Assembly: GCA_963745865.1 (NCBI GenBank)
Contig: CAVUYZ010000005.1
Span: forward strand, 144,942 to 208,941
Length of the DNA stretch: 64,000 nt
Origin: JAHEDH01 sp963745865
Lineage (GTDB): Bacteria; Actinomycetota; Acidimicrobiia; Spongiisociales; ZC4RG35
Direction: 5' to 3'
This document shows positions 8,751 through 19,001 of this stretch, piece by piece (position 1 is the first letter of the stretch; every line of letters starts with the position of its first letter). The notes beneath the pieces are model-generated. The model was not told where the DNA came from. It did not search any database and was given only the letters and a program-made list of their open reading frames with translations. Made by a program: the position numbers and the translations under genes.

Positions 8751-10148
8751 ATGAGATCAAACAGCAGGTGGCTTGCCGTCTTGCTCGTGTTGTCTCTGAT
8801 AGTCGCCGCCTGCGGCGGCGATTCCGGGACTGACGAGGAGACGACGACTACGGCGGCACCGGTCGACGCAACGACCACGACCGCCCCAACGAACGACACC
8901 GAACCGACAGGCGACACCGAGCCGATGGGCGACATGGTCCTCACCGACTTCGGGGTCGACCTCGAAGCCGGAACGATCACGGTCGGGCTCCTGTCCGACC
9001 TGACCGGCGTGTTCTCGGCCCTCGTCAACCCGGTGGTGACCGGCTACGAGGCTCAGGTCGAGCAGATCAACGCCAACGGAGGCATCCACGGACTCGACAT
9101 CGTGCTCGAGGTCCGCGACACCGTCTACACCGTCGACACCCACGTTCAGCAGTACAGCGAGATCCGGGACGATGTCGTGGCGATCGGTCACTCGACGGGA
9201 TCGCCGCACTCGGTCGCGATCGCCCCGCAGCTAGCGGAAGACTCGATGCTCGCCGTCCCGCTCACGTGGTATTCGGGGTGGTCGGACCCGGCTCTCAACG
9301 CCAATCTGATCCCACACGGGATCCCGTATTGCCTCGAGGCGATGAACGTCCTCGGATATGTCTCGGACAACATGCCGGATGCGACCACGATCGCGATCGC
9401 ATCACAGCCGGGCGACTTCGGCGAGGACTCGGCGGTCGGCGCCAAGCTCGCCGCCGAGCAACTCGGCTTTGAGGTCGTGTATGACGGGCAGGGCGAGATC
9501 AATCCCGGTGACGAATCAACGCTCGGAGCCGTCGCCAACCAGATCGTGAGCTCGGGTGCCGACATCGTGTGGGTCACGACCTCGCCGGGGCCTTTGCGGG
9601 GATCTATGGTCAGGCCCTCGCCGGTGGATTCACGCCAACGGTGTGGTCGGGCGGATTCGTCGCATGGCAGTTCCCGCTGATCGGCCCCGACTCACCGCTC
9701 AAGGACGCGGTGCAGCGTGACATGATCTTCAGCCTGCCGTTCGCCAACTGGAGCTCGGACAACCCCGGCACGCAGGCGGCGATCGAGACCATCCGTGCCT
9801 ATGCACCCGATTCGCCCTCGTACGAGTACTTCCTCGAAGGCGTTGGCGAAGCCGATCCTGATGGAACGCGTTCTCAACGCGGCCTACGAGTCGGGCGATC
9901 TCACGAGGGGTGGGGTGCTCGCGGCCGCGAAGAGCCTCGAGTCCGTGAACTGGGACGGCCTGTGGCCGGAGGAGACATATGTCGGAGCGCCGAACGACAT
10001 CGTCAACCGCACTTCCTACATCGTCCGCCCGAACGTCGCAGACCTCGAGGCAGGAGGCTCCGGGCTCGAGCTCCTCGAGTCGGACTACACCCATCCGATC
10101 ACGGAGGGATACGAGTTCAACGGCGCCTGTTTCGCAGCGTTCGGATAG
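8751..10148 (+). CDS. livK: ABC transporter substrate-binding lipoprotein (LivK type), two compensating frameshifts
   Basis: Extracytoplasmic solute receptor of the importer. The ATG at 8751 has GGGAAGAG upstream. A lipoprotein signal ends at LIVAAC (Cys about residue 20), followed by a Thr-rich tether (TTTTAAPVDATTTT) and a periplasmic-binding fold (AGTITVGLLSDLTGVFSAL, GGIHGLDIVLEVRDT, GSPHSVAIAPQLAE). The frame is lost near 9588-9600 (one base missing) and regained near 9838-9850 (one base extra). The middle segment still reads FAGIYGQALAGGFTPTVWSG. Joined length is about 465 residues, normal for the family. Two opposite indels with conserved protein between them suggest sequence error. 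Confidence 0.8.
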
Positions 10149-10213
10149 ACAAACCACGTGGTGGTGGGTGGCGGCTTCGGCTGCCACCCACCACGACGAG
10201 AGAAGGAGAGAGG

Positions 10214-11006
10214 ATGCTCGCAGTCGAGAATCTCGAGGTCGTCTACAACGACGTCGTCCTCGTGCTGCGCGGCATCTCACTCGAAGTGGGGGACGGCCAG
10301 ATCGTGGCACTTGCTCGGCGCCAACGGTGCCGGGAAGACGACGACGATGCGGGCCATCACCGGCCTGCTCGACGTCCACGAAGGCGAGATCACCAAAGGT
10401 CACGTCCTCTTCGATGGCGAGGACATCTCCCATCTCGACCCGTCATAGCGGGTCAGGCGGGGAATCGCTCAGGTGATGGAGGGGCGGCGGATCTTTGCCG
10501 AGCTCACCGTCGACGAGAACCTGACCGCCGGCGCATACACCAACAACGACTCGAAGAGCGTCAAGCGACAGTACGACCGGGTCATGACACTGTTCCCGCG
10601 GCTGGGCGAACGCCGGAAGTCGATCGCCGGGTACCTGTCGGGAGGCGAGCAGCAGATGCTGGCGATCGGCCGTGCGCTGATGCAGGACCCGAAGCTGATG
10701 ATCATGGACGAGCCGTCGCTGGGCCTCGCCCCGAAGCTGGTGCAGCAGATCAAGGAGATCGTCGTCGAGATCAACCAGCAGGGAACGTCGGTTCTCCTGA
10801 TCGAACAGAACGCCAACATGGCGCTGTCGATCGCCCACCACGGCTACATCATGGAGACCGGGAAGGTCGTGATGGACGGCGACCCCAAGAAGCTGCTCGA
10901 GGACGAAGACGTCCAGGAGTTCTATCTCGGGCTTCACGGCGAAGGTGAGCGCAAATCATTCAGAGATGTGAAGCACTACAAGCGCCGAAAGCGGTGGCTC
11001 TCGTGA
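10214..11006 (+). CDS. livF: ABC transporter ATP-binding protein LivF, frameshift plus in-frame stop
   Basis: One of two ATPases energising the importer. The ATG at 10214 follows GGAGAGAGG. After VVYNDVVLVLRGISLEVG the frame slips by one base near 10308 (an extra T in the VALLGANGAGKTT Walker A region). The second frame then runs to a TAG at 10446-10448 and continues in the same frame with RVRRGIAQVMEGRRIF. Signature YLSGGEQQMLAIGRAL, Walker B LMIMDEPSLGLAP and the H-loop region follow. The C-terminus carries a KSFRDVKHYKRRKRWL tail beyond the usual LivF end. If both defects are real the gene is dead; if they are sequencing errors it is normal (about 263 residues). Confidence 0.8.
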
Positions 11007-11008
11007 GG

Positions 11009-11391
11009 AATCCCCCATGGCTCGCTGGCGCTCGCCTGTTCCCCCAAGGGGGAACAAACAATGACTGTCTCTGTTTGTCCCTCCGCAGGGGGGACGGGGT
11101 TCGTCCTACGAACCCAGGGGGGCCTTGGTTGCGCGGTGGCTCTCGGAAGCCCCCTTGTTTCGCTGGCGTCGGGTTGTTTGTCCCCCCAGTGGGGGGACGG
11201 CGTTCGCCCTGCGAACGCAGGGGGGTTTTGCGGGGTGGGCTTTTGAATCCCCCTTGGCTCGCTGGCGCTCGCCTGTTCCCCCGAGGGGGAACAAACAGTG
11301 ATGTTGCAACCGCTTGTTGGGGTTGCTTGGATGAAGCCCCCTTGGCTCGCTGGCGCTCGCCTGTTCCCCCGAGGGGGAACAAACAGCGGGT
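11009..11391. repeat. Array of about 50-base palindromic (REP-like) elements between livF and livG
   Basis: Three direct copies of one unit lie at 11012-11060, 11249-11297 and 11337-11386. Each contains GGCTCGCTGGCGCTCGCC followed by a G/C-rich palindrome (TGTTCCCCCGAGGGGGAACA; the first copy has one change). Two further copies at about 11071-11126 and 11173-11226 run in the opposite orientation. They begin with TGTTTGTCCC and carry two hairpins, a run of C against G and a GTTCG/CGAAC stem. The array fills the 409-base gap inside what is otherwise an operon. Confidence 0.75.
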
Positions 11392-11415
11392 TGTTTGTCA
11401 GCGGGAAGGGGTCTT

Positions 11416-12207
11416 GTGACTGAGGCGGGTGGGCGTCTGTTGGAGTTCAGGGATGTCCGGCTGTCGTTCAAGGGCGTCAGGGCGATCGATGGGGTCTCGT
11501 TCCACGTCGATCGAGGGGAGCTGTTCGCCATCATCGGCCCGAATGGCGCCGGCAAGACGTCCATTTTCAACTGCATCAACCAGGTGTACCGGCCCCAGGA
11601 AGGCGACATCCTGTGGAAGGGCGAGTCGATCATGGGGCTGAAGCCGAACAAGACGGCCGAGCTCGGAATCGCTCGGACGTTTCAGAACATCGCTCTGTTC
11701 TCTCACATGACCGTGATCGACAACATCCTCACCGGCCGTCACGTGCGGATGAAGGCAGGATGGCTGGCAGGTGCGTTCTGGGTCGGCAAGGCCAAGAAGG
11801 AAGAGATCGCCAACCGGCGGCGGGTCGAAGACATCATCGACTTCCTCGAGATCGAGCAGTGGCGCAAGTACCCGGTCGGGCTGCTGCCCTATGGCGTTCA
11901 GAAGCGGGTGGAGCTGGCCAGGGCGCTGGCCATGGACCCTGAGCTGCTGCTCCTCGACGAGCCGGTCGCAGGGATGAATCTCGAAGAAACCGAGGACATG
12001 GCCCGCTTCATCCTTGACATCCAGGACGAGCTCGGGATCACCATGATCCTGGTCGAGCACGACATGGGCCTGGTGATGGACATCGCCGATCGGGTGATGG
12101 TCGTCGACTTCGGCCGGAAGATCGGAGAGGGCAGACCATCGGAGGTCCAGCAGAACCCCGATGTCATCCGGGCCTATCTGGGTGAGGACTTCGAAGGAGC
12201 CGAGTAG
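11416..12207 (+). CDS. livG: ABC transporter ATP-binding protein LivG
   Basis: Second ATPase of the importer. The start is placed at the GTG at 11416 because GGGAAGGGG precedes it closely; a TTG at 11395 is in frame but lies in the repeat array. The 263-residue protein has Walker A IIGPNGAGKTS, the Q-loop in GIARTFQNIALF, the signature-like region LLPYGVQKRVELARAL (YG replaces the usual SGG), Walker B LLLLDEPVAGM and ILVEHDMGLV. It ends in the AYLG motif typical of LivG. It is intact, unlike livF and livK, and convergent with bioY. Confidence 0.92.
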   Translation: MTEAGGRLLEFRDVRLSFKGVRAIDGVSFHVDRGELFAIIGPNGAGKTSIFNCINQVYRPQEGDILWKGESIMGLKPNKTAELGIARTFQNIALFSHMTVIDNILTGRHVRMKAGWLAGAFWVGKAKKEEIANRRRVEDIIDFLEIEQWRKYPVGLLPYGVQKRVELARALAMDPELLLLDEPVAGMNLEETEDMARFILDIQDELGITMILVEHDMGLVMDIADRVMVVDFGRKIGEGRPSEVQQNPDVIRAYLGEDFEGAE

Positions 12208-12219
12208 GGCTTTTCTGAC

Positions 12220-12798
12220 CTATTTCTCGCCCAGGAGTCTCCAGGTCGTTGGGAGCAGGATGCCGGCGGCGACGGCTTTGAGGACGTCTCCGAAGACGAA
12301 CGGAGCGACACCTTTGAGGATCGCCTCGTTGATGTCCCATCCGAAGTTGATCATCAGCCCGGCGGCCCCGAATGCGTAGATGACGCCTGATCCGGCGAGG
12401 AACGCCGAGACGGTGGTGGCGACGTGGCGGTCCTGGTGGTTCTCGGCGAGCCGACCGACGAGGGCAGCGGCGAAGATGAACCCGACGAGATACCCGGCGG
12501 TGCTCCCGGCGAAGGTGGAGATCCCCGATCCGCCATCGGCGAAGACGGGTAGACCCACAATCCCCGCCATCAGATAGAGCGCCTGACTCGCCGCGCCGAG
12601 GCGCCAGCCCAGAGCGGCGCCGGAGAGCAGCACGGCGAAGGTCGAGCCTGTTATCGGAACCGGTGTGAACGGAAGGGTGATCACCCATTGGGCGGCGACC
12701 GCGGTCAAAGCGGCGAAGCCGGTGACCGCCACGACGGCAGCGACACGACTCCTGGGTAGGACCCTGGAGGTCAGGACCGATGGGGCGAACGTCTGCAT
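12220..12798 (-). CDS. bioY: Biotin transporter substrate-binding membrane protein BioY
   Basis: S component of an energy-coupling-factor transporter that takes up biotin. The 192-residue protein has about six membrane segments and the BioY signatures ITLPFTPVPITGSTFAVLL, YLMAGIVGLPVFADGGSG and GYLVGFIFAAALVGRL. The ATG at 12798 has GGAAGG seven bases upstream. No bioM or bioN is adjacent, so it either works alone or shares an ECF module elsewhere. Its stop is 12 bases from that of livG. Confidence 0.92.
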   Translation of the reverse strand: MQTFAPSVLTSRVLPRSRVAAVVAVTGFAALTAVAAQWVITLPFTPVPITGSTFAVLLSGAALGWRLGAASQALYLMAGIVGLPVFADGGSGISTFAGSTAGYLVGFIFAAALVGRLAENHQDRHVATTVSAFLAGSGVIYAFGAAGLMINFGWDINEAILKGVAPFVFGDVLKAVAAGILLPTTWRLLGEK

Positions 12799-12880
12799 TT
12801 CGTACCTTCCACGTTTGGTCGTGCGAGTCTACGAGGGGCATCGACGAGGTACGGCGAATCCGGGGATACGATCATCGCCG

Positions 12881-13889
12881 ATGAAGTCTGTGCTCCCACG
12901 GTGGGTGATCGCGATGCTCGTCGGGCTCGTCCTGGCAGCGTCCGGCGCCGTCGCCGCCTGGTCGGTCTCGCTTCCGTACTACGCGTTCTCGCCCGGTCCG
13001 GTCGGCGATGCACTCGACGTGGTCACCTCCGACGACTCTGTCGCAGTGTTCCAGCCCGACGGAGAGCTGTTCTTTCTCACCGTGTCCCTTCAGGAAGTCA
13101 ATGTCTACGAGGCGATCGCCGCCGCCCTCGACCCGGCGGTGGATCTGGTTCGCCGTCAGGCCGTCCGCTCCGACGAAGAGTCGGACGAGGATTTCAAAAA
13201 GCGCAATCTCAACTCGATGGACCGCTCGATCGAGACGGCGGTTGCGGTCGCGCTCGATCGTGCAGGTGTGGAGATGGCGATCGAATCGGACGGCGTCCAG
13301 GTGGTCGACACTGTTCCGGGGTCGGGCTCGGAGGGATTGCTCGAGCCCGGTGACGTCATCACGGCAGTCGGAGGAGTCCCGGTCCAGTTGGCAGCCGACA
13401 TCGGTGTCGTGATCGGTGAGCTGAGTCCCGGCGCCGTTGTCGAGATCGAGCTGGAGCGGAACGGCGAGTCAATGACCGTCAGCGTCGAGCTGACTGCGTC
13501 TGCCGATGGTTCCCGGCCATTGATCGGCATCACCGCTACGACGGCCAACCCTCGATATCCGATCAGCATCGAAGCGTCCAACATCGGCGGCCCGTCGGCC
13601 GGGATGATGTACACGTTGGCGATCATGGACCTGCTCATCGACGGCGATCTCACCAACGGCCATGTGGTCGCAGGCACGGGGACGATCAACCCTGATGGTT
13701 CCGTCGGCCCCATCGGCGGAATTCGGCAGAAGGTGGTCGCCGCCGAGGCAGCGGGAGCCGAGCTGATGCTGGTACCCGAGCGGAACTACGAGGACGCATC
13801 TGACCGCCGAACGCGAATCGATCGATCTGATACCGATTTCCTCGATCGACGACGCCCTGGCCGCTCTGGAAGCCCTGCCCGCAGCCTGA
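12881..13889 (+). CDS. PDZ-domain Lon-like (S16) membrane protease, YlbL type, one frameshift
   Basis: Membrane-anchored serine protease with a Ser-Lys dyad. The ATG at 12881 starts a membrane segment (residues 8-28, WVIAMLVGLVLAASGAVAAW). A PDZ domain follows (VDTVPGSGSEGLLEPGDVIT ... about residues 130-205), then the S16 domain with the catalytic Ser in IGGPSAGMMYTLAI and the Lys in GGIRQKVVAAEAAGA. At about 13798-13801 the frame slips by one base. The continuing frame reads LTAERESIDLIPISSIDDAL and stops at 13887-13889, which matches the expected family ending, so the true length is about 336 residues. Confidence 0.85.
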
Positions 13890-13935
13890 GGATGCGCGGA
13901 CCGCATCGGCCCTGCCGGTATCGTTCGAGCCACCC

Positions 13936-16002
13936 ATGCCCCAGTTCACACCGGACGACATCGCCAATCAGCGGTTCCGTTCCTCGTTCCGCGGATACGA
14001 CACGAACGAGGTCGCGCAGTACCTGGCGTCCATGGCCGATGCGGTCGCCGAGCTCGTCGTCGAACGCGACCGGCTCCAGGCGCGACTCGTCGACATGGGG
14101 GAGCGGGATCTGAAGCGGGAATTCGAGGCGGTCGGTCGCGAAGTAGCCGAGGTGCTGGAGTCGGCACGCGATGCTGCAGATCAGATGCGCGAACGCGCGT
14201 CCGGTGACGCCACCCGGTGGCGGTCGGAGGCGGTCGCCGAGGCCGAGGCGGTGCTCCGTCGGGCCAGGGCCGATGCCGAGCAGTTGCGCAGCGACGCATG
14301 GTCCACTGGTGACGAGCTCTTGAAGCAGGCGGTAGCCGAAGCGGAGCGGATCAACGGCGCCACTGAGCAGGAGCGACTTCGATTGGTGGGGGAGGCGGAA
14401 CGCGAGTCGCACCGCCTCGTGTCCGCCGCCCGACGGGAGTCCGAGGAGCTGATGCGGACGGCGCGGATGGAGGCGGATCGGCTTCTCACCAGAGGGCAAG
14501 AGGATCACGATCAGATCATTCAGCAGGCGAACCGTGCTGCCGAGGCGGCGCAGGAGCGGACTCGGGCTCTCGAGCTGAGGCGGGAAGAGCTGCGGTCCGA
14601 GCTCGATGAGATCCGCCACTCACTCGCAACCGTCGAAGGTGAGCTGGAGGACCGCCGGGCCGCGTTGGCGTTGTCGCCGGCCACCGAGGAGGTCGCTGAG
14701 GAGACGTCGGACGACGACCACGGCGATGACGACCCATCTGAGTGGTCCCCGGGAGAGACGGTGCGAGTTGTTCGCCCGTCGACGTCGGGCGATCCCGCCC
14801 AGTCACCCCACATCGTGTCGCCGGCGATGCCTGAGATCACCGTCCTCACCGCCGATGAGCTCGCCCGCCGCACATCGGAAGAGGCTGGAGTGGAGGCCGT
14901 TCCCGGCGAGCCGCTCGATGTCTTTGGCTCGGAAGCGGAGAACCGGCAGCGGATGCCGATGACGACGACCAGGTTCCCGCCGATGAGACCGATGTCGACT
15001 CTGAGCAGAGTGACGTCGACCCCGAACAGAGTGACGAGGCTGACGTCGAGCCGATCCCCGAGGTCAGCGACGACGCCGTATCAGGCGACGTTGAAGACGC
15101 CACCGCTGACGCCGCTCAGAGACGAGGTTGTGGACGGCCCACCAGATGATGCCCAGGTCGACCATGTCGCTTTGATTCAGTCCGGGTCTGATGAATCGGA
15201 CGCCGGCACCGACGAGCTCGATCGGAGCTTTGCCGAGTTGTCGGGGTTGTTCGACCGACTCCGCGAGCCTGGCGAGCCACAGGACGCAGCGGTGTCGTCC
15301 CCCGGCGACGAAGAGCCGGCTGCAGCCGAAACCGAGCCCGACGGGGGAGCAGATCGGGAGGCGGTCAAACCATCGGTGCGATACACCGAGGACGTCTTCG
15401 AATTGAAGAGTCGATTGTTGATGCCGATCACCAATCGAGCCTTGCGCAACATCAAGCGTCAGCTGACCGAAGCCCAGAACGAAGCCCTCGAGGAGCTCAG
15501 GCTGACCGACGGCGAGTGGGAGCCCGACGGGCCTTCGCTCGGAGCGAGGCTCCGACCGGACCTGACCGTGCTCTCCTCCGAGTCTTTCGCAGCGGGCCAT
15601 GCTGCTGCTGTCGAAATGTCGGGCGAGCGGGTCAAACGGCCATCGACGCCGAAGGGAGAATCGGAGAACGACTGGGTGTCGGCGCTGATCAGAGATCTCA
15701 ACACCACGCTGGGCGAGGGGCGTCGCCAGGGCCAAGGGTCGCGAGAGCTCGGCGCCTCGGTGTCACGTGTGTTCCGCTCGTGGCGGACCGATGAGGCCGA
15801 GCGCAGGGTGTCCGACGTTGCGGCGCACGCGTATCACTCCGCTCTGTCCGACATCCTGATCGCGTCCGGGTATTCGGTCGAGTGGGTGGTGGCGGGCCGC
15901 GGCTGTCCCACATGCCGGACGAATGCAGAATCGGTGCCCAGTGAGTGGACATCCGTGCCTCCTGCGCACAGCGGCTGTGGGTGCACACTTGTCATTGTCT
16001 GA
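13936..16002 (+). CDS. DivIVA-domain coiled-coil protein with Cys-rich C-terminus
   Basis: Cell-pole or division-associated coiled-coil protein. Residues 1-45 are a DivIVA/Wag31-type N-terminus (FTPDDIANQRFRSSFRGYDT, NEVAQYLASM). Residues 55-245 form a long coiled coil rich in Glu, Arg and Ala. A disordered acidic linker follows, and a C-terminal domain of about 190 residues ends with a CPTC ... HSGCGC cluster. In the linker, 14945-15125 reads as an un-bacterial Thr/Arg/Pro string (RFPPMRPMSTLSRVTSTPN). In the next frame the same bases encode an acidic repeat (DVDSEQSDVDPEQSDEADVE), so two compensating indels are likely. The start has no clear ribosome site. It lies 46 bases after the Lon-like gene. 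Confidence 0.75.
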   Translation: MPQFTPDDIANQRFRSSFRGYDTNEVAQYLASMADAVAELVVERDRLQARLVDMGERDLKREFEAVGREVAEVLESARDAADQMRERASGDATRWRSEAVAEAEAVLRRARADAEQLRSDAWSTGDELLKQAVAEAERINGATEQERLRLVGEAERESHRLVSAARRESEELMRTARMEADRLLTRGQEDHDQIIQQANRAAEAAQERTRALELRREELRSELDEIRHSLATVEGELEDRRAALALSPATEEVAEETSDDDHGDDDPSEWSPGETVRVVRPSTSGDPAQSPHIVSPAMPEITVLTADELARRTSEEAGVEAVPGEPLDVFGSEAENRQRMPMTTTRFPPMRPMSTLSRVTSTPNRVTRLTSSRSPRSATTPYQATLKTPPLTPLRDEVVDGPPDDAQVDHVALIQSGSDESDAGTDELDRSFAELSGLFDRLREPGEPQDAAVSSPGDEEPAAAETEPDGGADREAVKPSVRYTEDVFELKSRLLMPITNRALRNIKRQLTEAQNEALEELRLTDGEWEPDGPSLGARLRPDLTVLSSESFAAGHAAAVEMSGERVKRPSTPKGESENDWVSALIRDLNTTLGEGRRQGQGSRELGASVSRVFRSWRTDEAERRVSDVAAHAYHSALSDILIASGYSVEWVVAGRGCPTCRTNAESVPSEWTSVPPAHSGCGCTLVIV

Positions 16003-16061
16003 TCGGGGCAGGGCCGGCCACTTCGATGATTGCTGTCTATCTTTCGTAGACTCCTGAACCG

Positions 16062-19001
16062 ATGTTCGTACGCAACGCTGAACCCGCCCCCCAAGACGCT
16101 CGACGACGGCTCCTGGTCATCGTCGCCGCGGTCATTGCCGTCTCATATCTCATACTGACGGGCCTCGCCTCGCTCTGGACCGACTACATGTGGTTCGACT
16201 CGGTCGGCTTCGTCTCGGTGTGGTGGACGCGGCTCCTGACCACGCTCGGCCTGTCAGCGGCCGGTGTCGTGATCGTCTTCATCTTCATCTTCGGGAACCT
16301 GGTTCTGACCGATCGGCTGTCTCCGCGCTTCTCGCTGTTCAATCAACAGGAGGACGAGGAGCTGATCGAGCGGTTCCGCGAATGGGTGGAGCCGCGACTC
16401 CGGCTCGTGCGGCTCGGCGCATCGGCACTGTTCGCCCTGCTCATCGGAGCCGGATTGGCCGCCTGGCGCGACGACTTCTTCCTCGCCATCAACTCGACCA
16501 ATTTCGGTGTGACCGATCCTCAGTTCGGTCTGGACGTCGGCTTCTACATGTTCCAGCTCCCGTTCATCGCCGAGGTCGTCAGCTGGCTGTTCAACCTGTT
16601 CATCCTGACGCTGCTCCTGATCGTCGCCGTCCACTACCTCAACGGTGGTATCCGCCTGGACCCGACGACGAACCGGCCCACCATGAACTCAGGGGTCAAG
16701 ACCCACATCTCGATCCTGGTTGCGCTGATCGCTCTCCTCAGGGCGGGCTCGTATCTGATCGACAAGTGGGAGCTGCTGTATGCGAATACCGGCTCGTTCG
16801 CCGGTGCCGGATACACCGATATCAACGCCCGCATCCCCGCTCTGAACCTGCTGGCACTGGTCTCGGTCCTCGCCGCGGTCTTGTTCCTCTGGAACATCCG
16901 GCGGCGTGACTGGACGGTTGCGCTTGTCGGACTCGGAGCATGGGCATTCGTATCGCTCGCGGCCGGTGTCGTCTATCCGGCAATCATCGAGCGCCTCCAG
17001 GTGGTTCCCGAGCCGCTGCAGGTCGAGCGCGAGTACATCGCCCGCAACATCGAGTTCACTCGTGACGGTTACGGGCTCTCCGATGTGGAGATCCGCGACT
17101 TTCGCCGCTTCACGCGATCTGACCGTCGACGACATCGAGGCCAACCGTGCCACGATCGACAACTTGCGGTTGTGGGATCCGGGGGTTCTTCGTGACACCT
17201 ATCAGAACCTCCAGGAGATCCGGGCGTTCTACCGGGTCGATCGGGTGGACACCGACCGATACATGGTGGACGGCGAGCTGACCCAGGTGATGGTCTCCGC
17301 CCGCGAGCTCGAGGAGACGTCGCAGAACATCCCGAGCGACTGGCAGAACCAGCGGCTCATCTACACCCACGGCTTCGGCGCCGTCCTGTCACCGGCCAAC
17401 ACGGTCGAGAGTGACGGACAACCCGAGCTGTTGATCCGCGATCTACCCCCGGTCTCTGACGTGCCCGCGTTGCCGTTCGGCGAAGGGTCACAGCCCAGGA
17501 TCTACTTCGGGGAGACGGCTCGTTCGAGCCCGGTGATCGTGAAGACGGGCTCGGCGGATCAGGAAGTCGACTTCCCGCTCGGCAACAGCATCTCGTTCAA
17601 CTCCTACGACGGCGAAGCCGGCGTCGTGATGGACAACATCTTCAAGCGCATGGCGTTCGCGCTGCGGTATCGCGGACCTCAACGTCCTCATCTCGGGCCA
17701 GCTGAGAGAGGACAGCCGTGTCCTGATGATCCGCAACATCCGCGAGCGGGTCCAGTCGATCGCACCGTTCCTGGCGATCGATTCAGATCCATACCCTGTT
17801 CTCGAGGGCAATCGGATCACATGGGTGATGGATCTCTATACCTATTCCGATGCGTATCCATACAGCCAGCCCGTCACCGCGGATCAGACCAATCGGCTGA
17901 CGGTCACGTCGACGCTGCCGAGGGCAGGGTTCAACTACATCCGCAACTCGGTCAAGGTGACGATCGACGCCTACGACGGGACGATGCGCTTCCATATCAT
18001 CGATCCCGACGATCCTGTGGTCGAGACATGGTCGAAGGTCTTTCCCGAGATGTTCGTTCCGATCACTGATATGAACGACGAGATCCGTGACCATGTCCGC
18101 TACCCCCAGGACCTGTTCAAGATCCAGGGCGAGCTCTACCTCGATTATCACGTGACCAATGTCGACGACTTCTTCTCAGGGTCGGACACATGGTCGGTTC
18201 CCGTCGATCCCGCATCGCCACTCAGGATCGGTGAGACGCTGCTCCGCGGCGACCAGGTGGGGACCAACGGCCGGTTCCTCGATCAGCTTCTGCCGAACTA
18301 TCTGCTCTACCGCTTGCCCAGCGAGGACAACGAGAGTTACACCCTGACCCAGCCGTTCACCCCGGAGAACAAGCCGAACATGTCGTCGTTCCTGATCGCC
18401 GACTCGACGCCCGAGCGGTATGGCCGTCTGATCGATTTCCGGCTTCCGTCCGGCAGTCTGGTCGAGGGAACCGGACAGGTGGGTGCCAGGATCCAGCAGG
18501 ATCCGGTGATCGCCAGAGAGCTCACCCTGCTCGGCCAGGAGGGGTCCCGGGTGCTGTTCGGTGACATGCTGGTGGTGCCGGTGGAGGAATCGATCCTGTA
18601 CGTCATGCCGGTGTATCTGGCGTCGGCGGATTCCGAGCGCGCTGCCGGAGTTCCGCTTCGTGATCGTGGTGTTCGGTGACACGATCAGTTGGGACACCAC
18701 GCTCGACGGGGCGCTCGCACAGGTATTCGGCGAGCCAGTCGGCGGCGAAGCTCCCGACCCCAACGGTTCGGGCACCGGCGACCCGACATTGCCGAGCACC
18801 GTCGAGCAACTGCTGGAGCAGGCGAGTGTCGCGTTCGAGCAGGCGAATGCCGCTCTGCGGGCGGGTGACCTCGCCGAGTACCAGCGTCTCGTCGAGGACG
18901 CGCAAGGCTTCATCGATCAAGCATTCGAGTCTGCTTCTTCCCGAGACGGACGCGGGGCTACCGGTCACCCTCGGTTGAGGTGGACGCGATACACGCGATG
19001 A
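16062..19001 (+). CDS. UPF0182 family membrane protein, three or four frameshifts
   Basis: Large actinobacterial membrane protein of unknown function: an N-terminal region of about seven membrane helices (16062 to about 17095) followed by a large extracytoplasmic domain. The protein is readable in pieces joined at about 17100 (extra T in a TTT), 17669 and 18640, each a +1 shift. Family stretches include TDYMWFDSVGF, NLRLWDPGVLRDTYQNLQEI, QRLIYTHGFGAVLSPAN, DSDPYPVLEG, YIRNSVKVTIDAYDGTM and PEFRFVIVVFGDTI. The C-terminus is uncertain: the plain frame stops at 19001 inside the terminator stem, whereas one more shift near 18925 would give LLLPETDAGLPVTLG and a stop at 18978. Expected length is about 970 residues. 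Confidence 0.8.

Noticed and set aside
11009..11391. CRISPR-like array
   Set aside because: Units differ in orientation and spacing, contain long palindromes, and there are no uniform spacers or cas genes.
10960..11651. Overlapping open frames across the livF-livG gap on both strands
   Set aside because: They simply translate the palindromic repeats (PWLAGARLFP and similar strings) and have no ribosome sites.
12799..12880. Riboswitch or BirA site upstream of bioY
   Set aside because: No recognisable structured leader or biotin operator in the short divergent gap.
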